A DNA stretch of 64,000 bases. It comes from Candidatus Riesia pediculicola. GTDB lineage: Bacteria; Pseudomonadota; Gammaproteobacteria; Enterobacterales; Enterobacteriaceae. Position numbers and translations under genes: made by a program. The stretch is from assembly GCF_002073915.1 (NCBI RefSeq), contig NZ_CP012841.1, positions 510,390 through 574,389 on the forward strand, in the 5' to 3' direction. The notes under the pieces are model-generated. The model was not told the origin of the DNA. It did no database searches and saw nothing but the letters and a program-made list of their open reading frames with translations. Positions 36,538 through 46,843 of this stretch are shown in pieces (position 1 is the first letter of the stretch; each line of letters starts with the position of its first letter).

Positions 36538-38169
36538 TTAATCTTCTTTCAGAAAAATTTTTCCATTTAGATCAATTCTACTGGCTAGAGATTTGAAATC
36601 GTTAATTTTATGATTTAATAAAGGATTGTTCAAACTATTCCAATCATGATGAAAAGAATAATTTAGAAAATTGGAAGATCTTTCCGCTATCTTCGGCAAT
36701 ATCGGAGATAAATATGTCATCAATATTTTGAATAAATTGATTCCAGTCGAACATATTTCATGCATCTTTTTGTTTTCTAATTTGGGATCGATTTTCCAGG
36801 GAGAACACATCTCGACGTATTTATTTGCCAGATCTGAAAGAAAACAGATTCGTTTTACTGCAGAGTTGAAGTTCAGAGATATAAATGATTGCTCTATTTT
36901 TTTAGATTCCTTAATGAACTTCTGATACAAAAACATATTATCTAGCTTTTTAGATAGGTAGTTACAGAAATATTTCTTTATGAAAGAAGCATTTCTAGAA
37001 GCTAAGTTGATTATTTTATTAATTAATTCTTTGTTAATTTTATTTGAAAAATCTGTCAGATTAAAGTTAACGTCTTCAAATTTTGAAGATAATTTAGAAG
37101 CAAAGTAATATCTTAAATAATCGGAATCAAAATGTTTTAAATAGGAATTCGCTGAAATAAAATTTCCCTTCGATTTTGACATTTTCTGTCCATCAACAGT
37201 AAGATGTCCGTGAACAAAAATATTGTTAGGTTTTCTATACTTTATTCCTTCTAGAATAGAAGGCCAAAATAAGGTATGAAAATAAATAATGTCTTTTCCT
37301 ATGAAATGAAAAAGAAGATCTTCGGAATTGTTTTTCCAAAATCTTTGAAAACTTATTTTTCTTTTTTTAAAAAGAGTTCGAGAAGATGCTATATATCCTA
37401 TAGTAGCATCCAACCATACATAAAAATATTTTCTTTTTTCTTCTGGAATTTTAAATCCAAAATATGGATCATCTCTACTAATATCCCAATCTTTTAGACC
37501 TTTTGAAATCCATTCTATAGACTTATTTTTAACAGATTGTGAGAAAGGCATACAATTGATCCATTCAAATAATTTTTTTTGAAATTTTGAAAGGATTAAA
37601 AAAATATGTTTAGTTTTTTTAATTTTTAAAGGAGATTGAGAAAGAATTGAACGGGGATGAAGCAAATCTGTCGAGTTATACACTACCCCACAAATTTCAC
37701 AATTATCTCCGTATTGATCAGGAGATAGACAATTAGGACAATTTCCTTTCACGAATCGATCTGGAAGAAAAAACTTTTTTTCAGAATCATATAGTTGAGA
37801 AACAATTTTCTTTTTTATATATCCTCTTTTTTTTAAAATCAAATAGATTTTTTGGGTTATATTTTTGTTTTCTAAATCGTTCGTAGAACAATAAATATCA
37901 TGTGAAATAGAGAATTTTAGTAGATCTTCTTTATGTTCCTTATGCATTTTTTGAATCATTTTGGAAGGATCCATATCTAGATCTATTGCTTTTAGCATAA
38001 TAGCTGCGCCATGTGAATCATCTGAAGACATGAAAAGGACCTCTTCTCCTTTCATTTTTCTATATCTCACCCAAATATCTGCTTGAATGTGCTCTAAAAG
38101 ATGTCCCAAATGAATTGGTCCGTTAGAGTATGGAAAAGCACAAGTAACTAAAATGGTTTTTTTTTTCAT
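36538..38169 (-). CDS. metG: Methionyl-tRNA synthetase, short form
   Basis: Class I synthetase charging initiator and elongator tRNA-Met. It has 543 residues against 677 in E. coli: the catalytic core and anticodon-binding helical domain are complete, but the C-terminal tRNA-binding and dimerisation domain is absent. The HIGH-type motif is PIHLGHLLEH at residues 18-27, zinc-knuckle cysteines are in CPNCLSPDQYGDNCEIC, and the second signature is GQKMSKSKGNFI near residue 330. The monomeric core is active in other bacteria, so function is expected. It is convergent with folE; a 55-bp gap separates them. Confidence 0.97.
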   Translation of the reverse strand: MKKKTILVTCAFPYSNGPIHLGHLLEHIQADIWVRYRKMKGEEVLFMSSDDSHGAAIMLKAIDLDMDPSKMIQKMHKEHKEDLLKFSISHDIYCSTNDLENKNITQKIYLILKKRGYIKKKIVSQLYDSEKKFFLPDRFVKGNCPNCLSPDQYGDNCEICGVVYNSTDLLHPRSILSQSPLKIKKTKHIFLILSKFQKKLFEWINCMPFSQSVKNKSIEWISKGLKDWDISRDDPYFGFKIPEEKRKYFYVWLDATIGYIASSRTLFKKRKISFQRFWKNNSEDLLFHFIGKDIIYFHTLFWPSILEGIKYRKPNNIFVHGHLTVDGQKMSKSKGNFISANSYLKHFDSDYLRYYFASKLSSKFEDVNFNLTDFSNKINKELINKIINLASRNASFIKKYFCNYLSKKLDNMFLYQKFIKESKKIEQSFISLNFNSAVKRICFLSDLANKYVEMCSPWKIDPKLENKKMHEICSTGINLFKILMTYLSPILPKIAERSSNFLNYSFHHDWNSLNNPLLNHKINDFKSLASRIDLNGKIFLKED

Positions 38170-38535
38170 GAGATCTCAGTTAATGTATGGAAAAATGAAT
38201 TGATAACTATTTAAATATTATCAATTCTATTCTTGAATTAAAAACTTTTAATGTATTTTATTAATCCATATTAGACTGCTAAAATATAGATTTCTTTAAT
38301 TAAGTGAAACTTTTTTTTAAAACATGTTTTTGATATTTATTTATCGTAAAAGTAAATACTAAAATTTTCTTTAACTTTTTGTGCTTTATAGTTTTTTATT
38401 ATTTTTAATGCGATCTATTTCAATATAATTTTAATTCATAATAGTTAGTATATTTTAGAAATTTTATGAAAATTATTTACTTTTTATATTTAAGAATTAT
38501 ATGAATTGATATGTTTCCGTTATTCAGGAGGAATT
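38170..38535. other. Spacer between divergent metG and dcd
   Basis: About 366 very AT-rich bases, probably carrying the metG and dcd promoters and replacing mrp, udk and other genes found between metG and dcd in E. coli. A strong AGGAGG site for dcd is the only clear signal. Confidence 0.4.
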
Positions 38536-39120
38536 ATGAGATTTTGTGACAAAGATATTATACAACACTTAAAGTCTGGAAAAATTTATATCTCTCCTTC
38601 TCCAAAGATAGAAAAGATTAGTGGAGTAACTGTAGACTTTCATTTAGGTAATGAAGTGAGAGTCTTTCAGAAAAATAATTCATCTCCATGCATAGATCTC
38701 GGTGAACTTCAACAAAGAAAAGATGGTTCTTACCTAGACGAGATGATCAGTAAGAGAATCCTTTTAGAGGATCATGAAAAAATTTTGTTACGCCCAACAG
38801 AACTAATAATAGCTATCACTTTTGAAAGTCTTTCTTTGACGAATGATATTGTAGGATGGATAGATGGAAAATCTTCCTTTGCAAGATTTGGATTAATGGT
38901 GCATGTGACTTCTAATCGAATAGATCCTGGTTGGAATGGAAAAATTGTTTTGGAAATAATTAATTTGGGAAAATTTCCTCTATTTCTGAGACCAAAAATG
39001 GTTATTTGCGCAATTAGTTTTGAAAAAATTTCTGGATCTTCCTTACGTCCTTATAGTTCTAAGAAGGGAGCTAAATATCGAAATCAATTTCGTCCTTCTA
39101 TATTTTCTTGTTTGAGTTAA
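38536..39120 (+). CDS. dcd: dCTP deaminase
   Basis: Deaminates dCTP to dUTP, feeding dTTP synthesis. The ATG at 38536 follows AGGAGG and starts MRFCDKDI, matching E. coli; it gives 194 residues (E. coli 193). Conserved blocks are GVTVDFHLGNEVR, GWIDGKSSFARFGLMVHVTS, the catalytic Glu in RIDPGWNGKIVLEI and the C-terminal AKYRNQ. An in-frame upstream start at 38506 has no support. It lies next to yegH as in E. coli once asmA is removed. Confidence 0.97.
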   Translation: MRFCDKDIIQHLKSGKIYISPSPKIEKISGVTVDFHLGNEVRVFQKNNSSPCIDLGELQQRKDGSYLDEMISKRILLEDHEKILLRPTELIIAITFESLSLTNDIVGWIDGKSSFARFGLMVHVTSNRIDPGWNGKIVLEIINLGKFPLFLRPKMVICAISFEKISGSSLRPYSSKKGAKYRNQFRPSIFSCLS

Positions 39121-39195
39121 ACTTCTTAATCTTTTGGAATAAATGAAGAACGATGATCTATTTTCTTTCAAAGTTTAAAGAAGTTATATCGGATC

Positions 39196-40770
39196 TCATA
39201 GAGTTGTTGTTATGAGGATTTTTTTGATTCTTCTGCTATTGACTTCTATTGGCTCAAAAATCCATCTTTCAATGAGTACTCTTTCTCCTACCGAAGGTAC
39301 TCTTTGAAGTTTTTCCATCAAAAGTCCAGCTATTGTTTCGTATTCTCTATTCTCATCTAAGGTAATTGGAATATGTAGAATGAGATCTTCTAATGGAATA
39401 GATCCGTTTACAAGCCATCTACTATTTTTTAATTTCTGAATGTCGTATCTGGAATCTTTTTCTTCTTGATCTATTGAAAGATTTCCCGAAAACGTTTCTA
39501 TTATATCTATTAGTGTAATGATTCCTTCTACAGATCCGAACTCGTCGGCAACAAATGCAAAATGTGTTTTAGCTTGTTGAAATTGCTTTATTGCTTGAAA
39601 TAAAGATAAATTTTCTGGAAAAATAATTGGTTGAGTAATTAATTTGTTTAAATCAAAAGATTTTTTTCTAAGTTGTTGTTCTAATATATCAGAAATATAC
39701 ACGATTCCTATTGGTTCATTGCTGACTGATTTATCAATTACGATCAGATGATTTGGATGGTATTTTTCTATTATTTCGACGATCTCTTCTTTTGATTGAT
39801 CAATATTTACGTATTTAATGTCATGTCTGGAAGTCATCACGCTGTTCACACTTCTTTGAGAAAATCCTAGCAAACGAACAACCATCTGTTTCTCCTGATG
39901 ATTAAAAATATTTTTTGTATCGTGAGTTAAATCCAATGTTTCTTTGTCCAGTTCTATTGAATCGTGTTTTCCTTCTAAAATTCTTAGAATGGCTTCTGCA
40001 GTTCTCTCTCTGATTGATTTTTTGCTTTTGAGAATTTTTCTTCTATTGAGAATAGCAAAATGATTCAAAATCTCGATCAATATGGAGAAACTAACCGAAA
40101 AATAAAGATATCCTTTTGGTATTGAATACCCAAATCCTTCTAAAAATAAACTAAAACCAATCATTAGCAGGAAACTTAAGCATAAAATAACGATTGTTGG
40201 ATGGTTATGAACGAGTTTAGTTAGTTGTTTACTAGCAATTATCATTAGTAAAGTGGAAATTGTGATTGCTATTATTACAATTTTTATATGATCTATGATT
40301 CCGATGGCAGTAATTATGGAGTCTACTGAAAATATAGTATCTAACATAATTATTTGGATGACGGTGTACCAATATTTTGCAGTTTTCCCTTCATCGTATT
40401 TTTGGTTCTTTTTCTGTAAATCCTTTCCTTCTAACCTTTCATGTAACTCGATAGTTGATTTGAATATTAAAAACAGTCCACCAAACAAAATTAAAATATC
40501 TTTAATGCTGAATAAAAAACCAAATAAAACGATATTTCTTTCTTTTAAAGAAATTAAGTAATTTAAACTAAATAAAAGAGAAATTCTGATTAATAAAGCA
40601 CTGATTAACCCAATTGTTATGGCTTGATTTCTTTTTTCAGATAACTTTTCAGATAGAATAGTAATAAAAATTAAATTATCCACTCCGAGAATAATCTCAA
40701 TAATGATTAAATTAAGTAATCCTATCCAGAGAATAGGGTCATATAAATACCAAATAATTTTTTCTATCAT
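39196..40770 (-). CDS. yegH: TerC-family membrane protein with CBS domains (YegH)
   Basis: Inner-membrane protein of unknown exact role; TerC relatives are linked to metal export, often manganese. It has 524 residues (E. coli YegH 527). Order: TerC domain of about seven helices (residues 1-235) with EIILGVDNLIFI and IMLDTIFSVDSIITAIGI, each carrying membrane-embedded acidic residues; a CBS pair (about 300-420) with VMTSRHDIKYVNID and FAFVADEFGSVEGIITL; and a CorC-type C-terminal domain. These stretches match YegH better than its paralog YoaE. It is convergent with dcd. A metal-efflux role is inference. Confidence 0.92.
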   Translation of the reverse strand: MIEKIIWYLYDPILWIGLLNLIIIEIILGVDNLIFITILSEKLSEKRNQAITIGLISALLIRISLLFSLNYLISLKERNIVLFGFLFSIKDILILFGGLFLIFKSTIELHERLEGKDLQKKNQKYDEGKTAKYWYTVIQIIMLDTIFSVDSIITAIGIIDHIKIVIIAITISTLLMIIASKQLTKLVHNHPTIVILCLSFLLMIGFSLFLEGFGYSIPKGYLYFSVSFSILIEILNHFAILNRRKILKSKKSIRERTAEAILRILEGKHDSIELDKETLDLTHDTKNIFNHQEKQMVVRLLGFSQRSVNSVMTSRHDIKYVNIDQSKEEIVEIIEKYHPNHLIVIDKSVSNEPIGIVYISDILEQQLRKKSFDLNKLITQPIIFPENLSLFQAIKQFQQAKTHFAFVADEFGSVEGIITLIDIIETFSGNLSIDQEEKDSRYDIQKLKNSRWLVNGSIPLEDLILHIPITLDENREYETIAGLLMEKLQRVPSVGERVLIERWIFEPIEVNSRRIKKILITTTL

Positions 40771-41256
40771 AAATCAGATAACTGAAGAAGTCTTAGAAGG
40801 TTTTTCATATTCTTAATAATAAAAAAATATATCGAAATACTCGATCGATTTACAAATAGTTTTTCTACCAACATTGATCGATATAGAATAGTTTATTGTT
40901 GATAGGAAACGAATTCTAAGCAATCTAAAAATAATTTCAATAAATTCTTTAAAGGAATTTTTTTTAATGTTTAATAATTTTTAAAATTTTGAAAAATGTT
41001 AATCATATAAATTTAATTTTTCAAAAATATTAAATATTGATATCGATAATCTTTGTTTGTTTTCAATTTGAATAAGATTTTGTTGAAACTAACTTAATAT
41101 CGCAATCATATGATTTCTAACTTTTGTTAATCTAATCACTGCATAAAAATTTTCTTTTAATTTCATCTGATTTAAATATGTCTTTCCACGTTTATTGTGT
41201 GAATATTATTATTGTAATATACTGTTCTCAAAAATCGTTCAGATTATAATATAAAT
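40771..41256. other. Spacer between divergent yegH and glyQ
   Basis: A 486-bp AT-rich interval at a junction between two E. coli map blocks (yegH at about 46 min, glyQ at about 80 min). It must hold both promoters. I see no tRNA, strong hairpin, repeat or gene remnant, and no good ribosome-binding site before glyQ. Confidence 0.4.
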
Positions 41257-42117
41257 ATGACTTTTCAAGAGATTATTCTTTATTTACAAAAATATTGGAT
41301 TAAAATGGGTTGTATAATAATACAACCAGTAGATATACAAGTAGGGGCAGCAACCTCTCATCCAATGACTTGTTTAAATGCAATTTCTGATCAGTCAATC
41401 GCTATTGCGTATACACAACCTTCTAGAAGACCAACAGACGGAAGATATTCAAAAAGTAAAAATAGACTTCAACATTATTACCAATTTCAAGTTGTTATTA
41501 AACCTGCTCCTTTTGACATTCAAGAAATTTATTTACGATCCTTAGATATGCTAGGAATTGATTTAAAAAATAATGATATTAGATTTGTAGAGGATAATTG
41601 GGAAAACGAAACTTTAGGAGCCAGCGGAGTCGGATGGGAAATTTGGTTGAATGGCATGGAAATTACTCAATTTACGTATTTTCAGAAAGTTTGTGGAATT
41701 CCTTGCGATAAAATTGTGGTTGAATTAACTTATGGGTTAGAAAGAATTTCTATGCATATTCAGAATGTAGAAAATGTTTTCGATTTGGTTTGGGCAAACA
41801 GTAAATTTGGAAAAGTTAAATATGGAGATATATTTTATCGAAATGAAATAGAACAATCTGAGTATAATTTTCAACATTCTGATATTAATTTCTTACTAGA
41901 AAGCTTTAAAAATCATCAAAAACAGTCCATAAGTTTATTAGATCAAGATAAAGGATTGCCTATTCCTTCTTATGAACATTTACTAAAATCTATACATTAT
42001 TTTAATATTTTGGATGCGAGAAATGTTTTCTCTGTTAATGAAAGACAAATGTATATATCAAAAATATATAATTTAATTAAAAAAATCGCTAAAATTTATT
42101 TAAATTCGAAAAAATAG
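41257..42117 (+). CDS. glyQ: Glycyl-tRNA synthetase alpha subunit
   Basis: Catalytic subunit of the alpha2-beta2 glycyl-tRNA synthetase. It has 286 residues (E. coli 303), slightly shorter at both ends. Class II-type motifs are SHPMTCLN, QPSRRPTDGRY, NRLQHYYQFQVVIKP, RFVEDNWENETLGA and ELTYGLERISM. The E. coli sequence GAWGLGWEVWLNGME reads GASGVGWEIWLNGME, so one conserved Trp is Ser. The stop is followed two bases later by glyS. No clear Shine-Dalgarno sequence precedes the ATG. Confidence 0.97.
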   Translation: MTFQEIILYLQKYWIKMGCIIIQPVDIQVGAATSHPMTCLNAISDQSIAIAYTQPSRRPTDGRYSKSKNRLQHYYQFQVVIKPAPFDIQEIYLRSLDMLGIDLKNNDIRFVEDNWENETLGASGVGWEIWLNGMEITQFTYFQKVCGIPCDKIVVELTYGLERISMHIQNVENVFDLVWANSKFGKVKYGDIFYRNEIEQSEYNFQHSDINFLLESFKNHQKQSISLLDQDKGLPIPSYEHLLKSIHYFNILDARNVFSVNERQMYISKIYNLIKKIAKIYLNSKK

Positions 42118-42119
42118 AT

Positions 42120-44189
42120 ATGCATGATAAAAAAATTCTTTTCAAGAAAACTTTATTAATTGAAATAGGAACAGAAGATCTTCCATATAGAATCTTATGG
42201 TTAATATTGAAAAAGTTCTCTAATAACTTTCTAGATCAATTAAAAAAAAATCGTTTTGATTCCGATAAAATATATAGTTATGTTTCTTTAAGGAGATTAG
42301 CCGTCAAAATAATCGGGTTTTCTAGTTCAATCGAACATTGCAAACCAGAAAAGAGATTGATAAAAACACGTGATTTTCCTCAAAACAATTTTTCAAAATG
42401 TTATAAAAAAAAATGTTTTGAAGAAAATTATGATTGTTTAGATGAAATTTCATTTCATCGAAAAACCTTATATTCAAAAATAATTCGAATGGTCATATTT
42501 TCCTTAAGGAATCTTTCTTCTTTTGGATTTATGAAATGGGGAGATGGTAACGTAAAAAATCAATTTATTCGACCAGTTCATAGCGTAGTAATTCTTTTAG
42601 ACAAATTTTTAGTAAATGATGGAAATCGTATTTTTGGAATAAATATTAGTAGAAAGACTCTTAAAAATAGATCATATTTTTCAGAAGAAAAATATATTCT
42701 TTTAGATTCAGCCGATCAATATCCTTATTCTTTACAAAAATTTGGTCATGTTATTCCAGATTATAAAGTAAGAAAATCCATTATTCGAAAAAAAATCAAC
42801 ATATTAGCTAAAAGTTCTAATGGAACAGTTAAATTAGATTATGGAATATTAGACCAAATGACTTCAATGGTAGAATGGCCGAATCTGTTAAAAGCAAGTT
42901 TTAAAAAAAGATTTTTATCTTTTCCAAAAGATATAATTGTTCATATTATACAGACTGTTCATAAGTACATTCCAATATATGATAAAAAAGGCCAATTAAC
43001 TTCAGAATTCATATTTGTTTACGACGCTCCTTTTTTGAGAAGAAAAAATAAAGTTATTCATGATAATCAAAAAGTTATTAATTCTCGTCTAGAAGATATT
43101 CTTTTTTTCTTTCAAAAAGATAGAATTTATAGTTTGTTTGATTTTTTATCTATGACAAAAAGGATTTTGTTTTATAAAAAATTAGGAAATATGTATGAAA
43201 AAACTAAGAGAATAATCATCTTATCAAAGTATATATCTGAAAAGATAGGAATTACTCAAAAAAAATTAGTTTTTCGTGCGAGTTTGTTGTCCAAATGTGA
43301 TTTAGCAACCTCTATGGTCAATTGTTTTTCAGATACTCAAGGGATTGTTGGGATGTGCTACGCCAAATTAGATATGGAGAACGATGAAGTTTCAATTGCT
43401 ATTAGAGAGCAATATTATCCAAGATATTCAAGAGATCGTCTTCCAATTTCAAAAATTGGAGATATTCTTTCTATTTCAGATAAGATAGATTCCTTAGTTG
43501 CTATGTTTGGAATTGGGATAGAATATCAAGGAAAAAAAGATCCGCTATTTTTACGAAGAATGTCTATTGGAATATTAAGAATTATGATTGAAAAAAAGTA
43601 TGATTTCAATTTATTGGAAATAATAGAAAAATCTTCAAAAATATATAGTTCTTTTCTTTTTAGAAAAAGAGATTTTTTGAAAAATATAGATAATTTTTTG
43701 ATGAGAAGATTGAAATATTGGTATTTCCAGAACGGATGTCCGATGAACCTAATTAATTCAATTCAATTAAGTTCTATAAAGGATTTGCAGGACTTTAATT
43801 TAAAAATTAAAGCAATTTTATTATTTCAGTCAAACGAAAAGTTACAAAATCTTTTTCGAATTAATAAAAGAATTTCGAAAATTGTTAATAAAAATACGAA
43901 TCAAGTCCATGATGATATCGATCATCAATTACTTCAGTCAACTCAAGAAATAGAATTATTTCAAACTTTTCTTTCAGTAAAGCGCGAAGTATATAGTTTA
44001 TTTTCTCGAAAAATGTATTTCGAATGTATGCTCAAAATGCATGATTTGGTGATTCCAGTAGATCATTTTTTTAAACATACTATAATTATGGATAAAAACC
44101 ATAATATTCGACAAAATCGAATCAATATTTTGAAAAGTGTTCAGAGTTTATTGTCAAAAATCATTGATTTTTCTTGTCTCAAGAAATAG
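42120..44189 (+). CDS. glyS: Glycyl-tRNA synthetase beta subunit
   Basis: Beta subunit that binds tRNA-Gly, needed with GlyQ for charging. It has 689 residues, the same as E. coli, but is much less conserved than GlyQ. Recognisable parts are LLIEIGTEDLPYRIL at the N-terminus, MKWGDGNVKNQFIRPVHSVV, DQMTSMVEWPNLLKASF, CDLATSMVNCFSDTQGIVG and the HD-like region YPRYSRDRLP. The C-terminal anticodon-binding part is kept in length. It starts two bases after glyQ and is surely co-transcribed with it. Confidence 0.95.
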   Translation: MHDKKILFKKTLLIEIGTEDLPYRILWLILKKFSNNFLDQLKKNRFDSDKIYSYVSLRRLAVKIIGFSSSIEHCKPEKRLIKTRDFPQNNFSKCYKKKCFEENYDCLDEISFHRKTLYSKIIRMVIFSLRNLSSFGFMKWGDGNVKNQFIRPVHSVVILLDKFLVNDGNRIFGINISRKTLKNRSYFSEEKYILLDSADQYPYSLQKFGHVIPDYKVRKSIIRKKINILAKSSNGTVKLDYGILDQMTSMVEWPNLLKASFKKRFLSFPKDIIVHIIQTVHKYIPIYDKKGQLTSEFIFVYDAPFLRRKNKVIHDNQKVINSRLEDILFFFQKDRIYSLFDFLSMTKRILFYKKLGNMYEKTKRIIILSKYISEKIGITQKKLVFRASLLSKCDLATSMVNCFSDTQGIVGMCYAKLDMENDEVSIAIREQYYPRYSRDRLPISKIGDILSISDKIDSLVAMFGIGIEYQGKKDPLFLRRMSIGILRIMIEKKYDFNLLEIIEKSSKIYSSFLFRKRDFLKNIDNFLMRRLKYWYFQNGCPMNLINSIQLSSIKDLQDFNLKIKAILLFQSNEKLQNLFRINKRISKIVNKNTNQVHDDIDHQLLQSTQEIELFQTFLSVKREVYSLFSRKMYFECMLKMHDLVIPVDHFFKHTIIMDKNHNIRQNRINILKSVQSLLSKIIDFSCLKK

Positions 44190-44217
44190 TCGAATCTTTC
44201 TTTTTATATTTATTTTT

Positions 44218-44733
44218 TTATGAAAAAAAATTAATTAAATTAGAAGCAAGAATCAGAAAAAAAGACCATATCGAAGAAGAGAATAGATAAAAAAAGAAGT
44301 ATTTATGTATTCTTTTAACATTCATCATTCCAGATACCAACGGTACTAAATATCTGAAAACTGCTAGGAATCGAGATAAAAATATTATCAGGAAAGACTT
44401 TCCTTGATCTCTTAGTACATATTTTATTTTTTTTATTTTTCTATCGTATTTTTCAAATATAAAACCCATTTTTTTTTGGTTTGAAGTTCTTATCATATAA
44501 CCGATAAAATGACAAATGATGGATCCAAAAAAAGATCCAATTGTTATTGTAATCCAAGTAGTAATGTCATTTAAATATTTATCAGAAATGATTATTAAAG
44601 TAAGTAAAGTAATATAAGCTGGTGGTAAAAATGTAGAAACTATAACTACAGATTTTCCAAGAGATATCACAAAAATAAAATAAATTATCCAGTCTGGATT
44701 GGATTGAACTTTTAATAATATATGATCTACCAT
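44218..44733 (-). CDS. DedA-family membrane protein, short and diverged
   Basis: Multi-helix inner-membrane protein of the DedA (SNARE-associated) family, whose members act in membrane homeostasis and undecaprenyl-phosphate or phospholipid flipping. It has 171 residues against about 200-255 in E. coli members. The re-entrant-loop region reads STFLPPAYITLL where YqjA has FLPGDSLL, so the membrane-embedded Asp, and also the upstream Glu, are missing; the paired Arg region is kept as LSRFLAVFRYLVPLVSGM. By sequence it is nearest YabI or YqjA; position near tRNA-Ile2 and rpoD hints at yqjA. I leave it without a symbol. It is 37 bp downstream of the tRNA gene on the same strand. Confidence 0.78.
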   Translation of the reverse strand: MVDHILLKVQSNPDWIIYFIFVISLGKSVVIVSTFLPPAYITLLTLIIISDKYLNDITTWITITIGSFFGSIICHFIGYMIRTSNQKKMGFIFEKYDRKIKKIKYVLRDQGKSFLIIFLSRFLAVFRYLVPLVSGMMNVKRIHKYFFFYLFSSSIWSFFLILASNLINFFS

Positions 44734-44770
44734 GTTTTTATTGATCTTGTCTTTTAAACAGGATCATCGT

Positions 44771-44845
44771 TGGCCCTTGCTGGATTCGAACCAGCGACCA
44801 AACGATTATGAGTCGTCTGCTCTAACCTATCTGAGCTAAAGGGCC
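44771..44845 (-). tRNA. ileX: tRNA-Ile2 with CAU anticodon
   Basis: Full cloverleaf of about 75 bases starting GGCCCTTTAGCTCAG and ending CAGCAAGGGCCA. The anticodon loop CTCATAA gives CAU. Body sequence matches the E. coli minor isoleucine tRNA (GACTCATAATCG core), not elongator or initiator Met, so the CAU must be changed to lysidine-AU by TilS to read AUA codons, which are abundant here. The CCA end is not encoded, so it depends on Cca. The 5' end lies 4 bases after the rpoD stop codon, so it is probably cut from the rpoD transcript. E. coli ileX also lies next to rpoD. Confidence 0.93.
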
Positions 44846-44849
44846 GATA

Positions 44850-46739
44850 TCATTGTTCATCTAAAAAACTTCTTAGTAGTTCTGAACGGCTAGGATGTCT
44901 TAATTTTCTTAGAGCTTTTGCTTCTATTTGTCTAATTCTTTCTCTAGTGACATCAAACTGCTTTCCTACTTCTTCTAAAGTGTGATCTGTATGCATATCA
45001 ATTCCAAATCTCATACGTAATACTTTGGCTTCTCTTGTAGTAAGTCCTGAAAGAACTTCGTTGGTTGCAGATCTTAAACTTTCTGAAGTAGCAGATTCTA
45101 ATGGTAATTCTAATGTTGTATCTTCTATGAAATCTCCCAAATGACTGTCTTCGTCGTCTCCTATTGGGGTTTCCATTGAGATAGGTTCTCTTGCTATTTT
45201 AAGGACTTTTCTAATTTTTTCTTCAGGAATAAGCATTCTTTCTGAAAGCTCTTCTGGAGATGGCTCTCTTCCTGTTTCTTGAAGTATTTGCCGAGATATA
45301 TGATTTAGTTTGTTGATCGTTTCAATCATATGAACTGGAATACGAATTGTTCTAGCTTGATCAGCTATAGATCTAGTGATAGCTTGTCTAATCCACCATG
45401 TCGCATAAGTAGAAAATTTATATCCTCTTCTGTACTCAAATTTATCTACGGCTTTCATTAATCCTATGTTTCCTTCTTGAATAAGATCTAAAAACTGTAA
45501 TCCACGATTAGTATATTTTTTAGCTATTGAAATTACCAATCTTAAATTTGCCTCTACCATTTCTTTTTTAGCTCTTCTTGCTATTGTTTCTCCAATGGAT
45601 ATTTTTCTACCAATTTCTTTAATTTTACTAATGCTTATTCCGGTATCTTTTTCGATTTCGTTTAACTCATTGAGAGCTTGAACAATTGTCGAATCTAATT
45701 TGAATTTTTTTTCATCTTTTTTATTATATCGATTGGATACGATTAATTCTTTTAGATCGTACTCTTTCGGATTTTCAGAAAAAAGATTTAAAAAATACTT
45801 TTTTGGAATTTTATATTCTTTAAACGAAATATTTATGATTAGTTTCTCTTGAATTTTAATCTTTTCTATGGTTTTTCTTATATCTGATATAAGAAAATCG
45901 AGTTGTTTTGGAACTAATCGAAATTGTTTAAATATTTCACATAGATCTTGAATATCCAAAATGGATTGAGAAGATTTTATTCCATTCTCTTTAAGAGAAT
46001 GAGTGACTTTTTCATACTGATTTTGAAGTTCCAAAAATTTTTTTCTGGCAATTTTTGGATCAATATGGTTCCATTCATCTTCTACGTTAGTTCTTGTCGA
46101 ATTTTGACTCTTAGATATATCTTTTTTTTCATAGTTGTTTGATAAAATCTCATCTAAAACGGAATTTATTCGATTTAATTTCATAGAAGAAAAATTTTTA
46201 TCAACATTTTTCGAACTCGAAAAAGTATCTTCTGAAGATAAGCCGGTAATGATATCAGATAACTTCATTTCTCCAGATTCGAATAGAAAATATTGTTTCA
46301 AAATGTAACTAATAGATTTCGGATATTCTGATATGGAACGTTGAATTTGATTAATACCATCTTCTATTCTTTTAGCAATGTCAATTTCGCCTTCTCTAGT
46401 AAGAAGTTCTATCGTACCCATTTCTCTCATATACATCCTGATTGGATCAGTTGTTCTTCCGATTTCTTGTTCTACACTAGACAAAACTTGAGTAGCAGCT
46501 TCGACAGTTTCTTCGTCTGTACTACTCGTAGGATCTGTTAGTATGAGCTCATCTTCATCCGGAACTTCTTCTGTAACACGAATTCCCATGTCGATTATTG
46601 TTTGAATAATATCTTCTATTTGATCTGAATCAACTATATCTTCCGGAAGATTATCGTTCACTTCAGAATAAGTCAGATATCCTTTTTCTTTTCCTTTATT
46701 AACTAGTACTTTTAATTGAGATTTCGGGTTGCGATCCAT
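44850..46739 (-). CDS. rpoD: Principal sigma factor RpoD (left-arm copy)
   Basis: Primary sigma-70 subunit directing RNA polymerase to housekeeping promoters. It has 629 residues (E. coli 613). Region 1.1 opens with [20 protein letters not shown], region 1.2 includes [11 protein letters not shown], region 2 has [20 protein letters not shown] and [10 protein letters not shown], and region 4 carries the -35-binding helix [20 protein letters not shown], ending [13 protein letters not shown] precedes the ATG. It is the third gene of rpsU-dnaG-rpoD, 104 bp after dnaG. All but its last 71 bases (44850-44920) are inside the proven inverted repeat. Confidence 0.99.
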   Translation of the reverse strand: MDRNPKSQLKVLVNKGKEKGYLTYSEVNDNLPEDIVDSDQIEDIIQTIIDMGIRVTEEVPDEDELILTDPTSSTDEETVEAATQVLSSVEQEIGRTTDPIRMYMREMGTIELLTREGEIDIAKRIEDGINQIQRSISEYPKSISYILKQYFLFESGEMKLSDIITGLSSEDTFSSSKNVDKNFSSMKLNRINSVLDEILSNNYEKKDISKSQNSTRTNVEDEWNHIDPKIARKKFLELQNQYEKVTHSLKENGIKSSQSILDIQDLCEIFKQFRLVPKQLDFLISDIRKTIEKIKIQEKLIINISFKEYKIPKKYFLNLFSENPKEYDLKELIVSNRYNKKDEKKFKLDSTIVQALNELNEIEKDTGISISKIKEIGRKISIGETIARRAKKEMVEANLRLVISIAKKYTNRGLQFLDLIQEGNIGLMKAVDKFEYRRGYKFSTYATWWIRQAITRSIADQARTIRIPVHMIETINKLNHISRQILQETGREPSPEELSERMLIPEEKIRKVLKIAREPISMETPIGDDEDSHLGDFIEDTTLELPLESATSESLRSATNEVLSGLTTREAKVLRMRFGIDMHTDHTLEEVGKQFDVTRERIRQIEAKALRKLRHPSRSELLRSFLDEQ

Positions 46740-46843
46740 AATAAATCCTTATACTTTGTATCTATCGATGATTAAAATTAAAAAATAATTAGAAATATTT
46801 AAATTATAAAATAATTTGAAGTTTTCATTATTGTCTACAAAAT

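Noticed and set aside
44771-44845. Reading the CAU-anticodon tRNA as tRNA-Met
   Set aside because: The acceptor stem, anticodon stem and variable region match E. coli tRNA-Ile2, and the gene neighbours rpoD as ileX does in E. coli.
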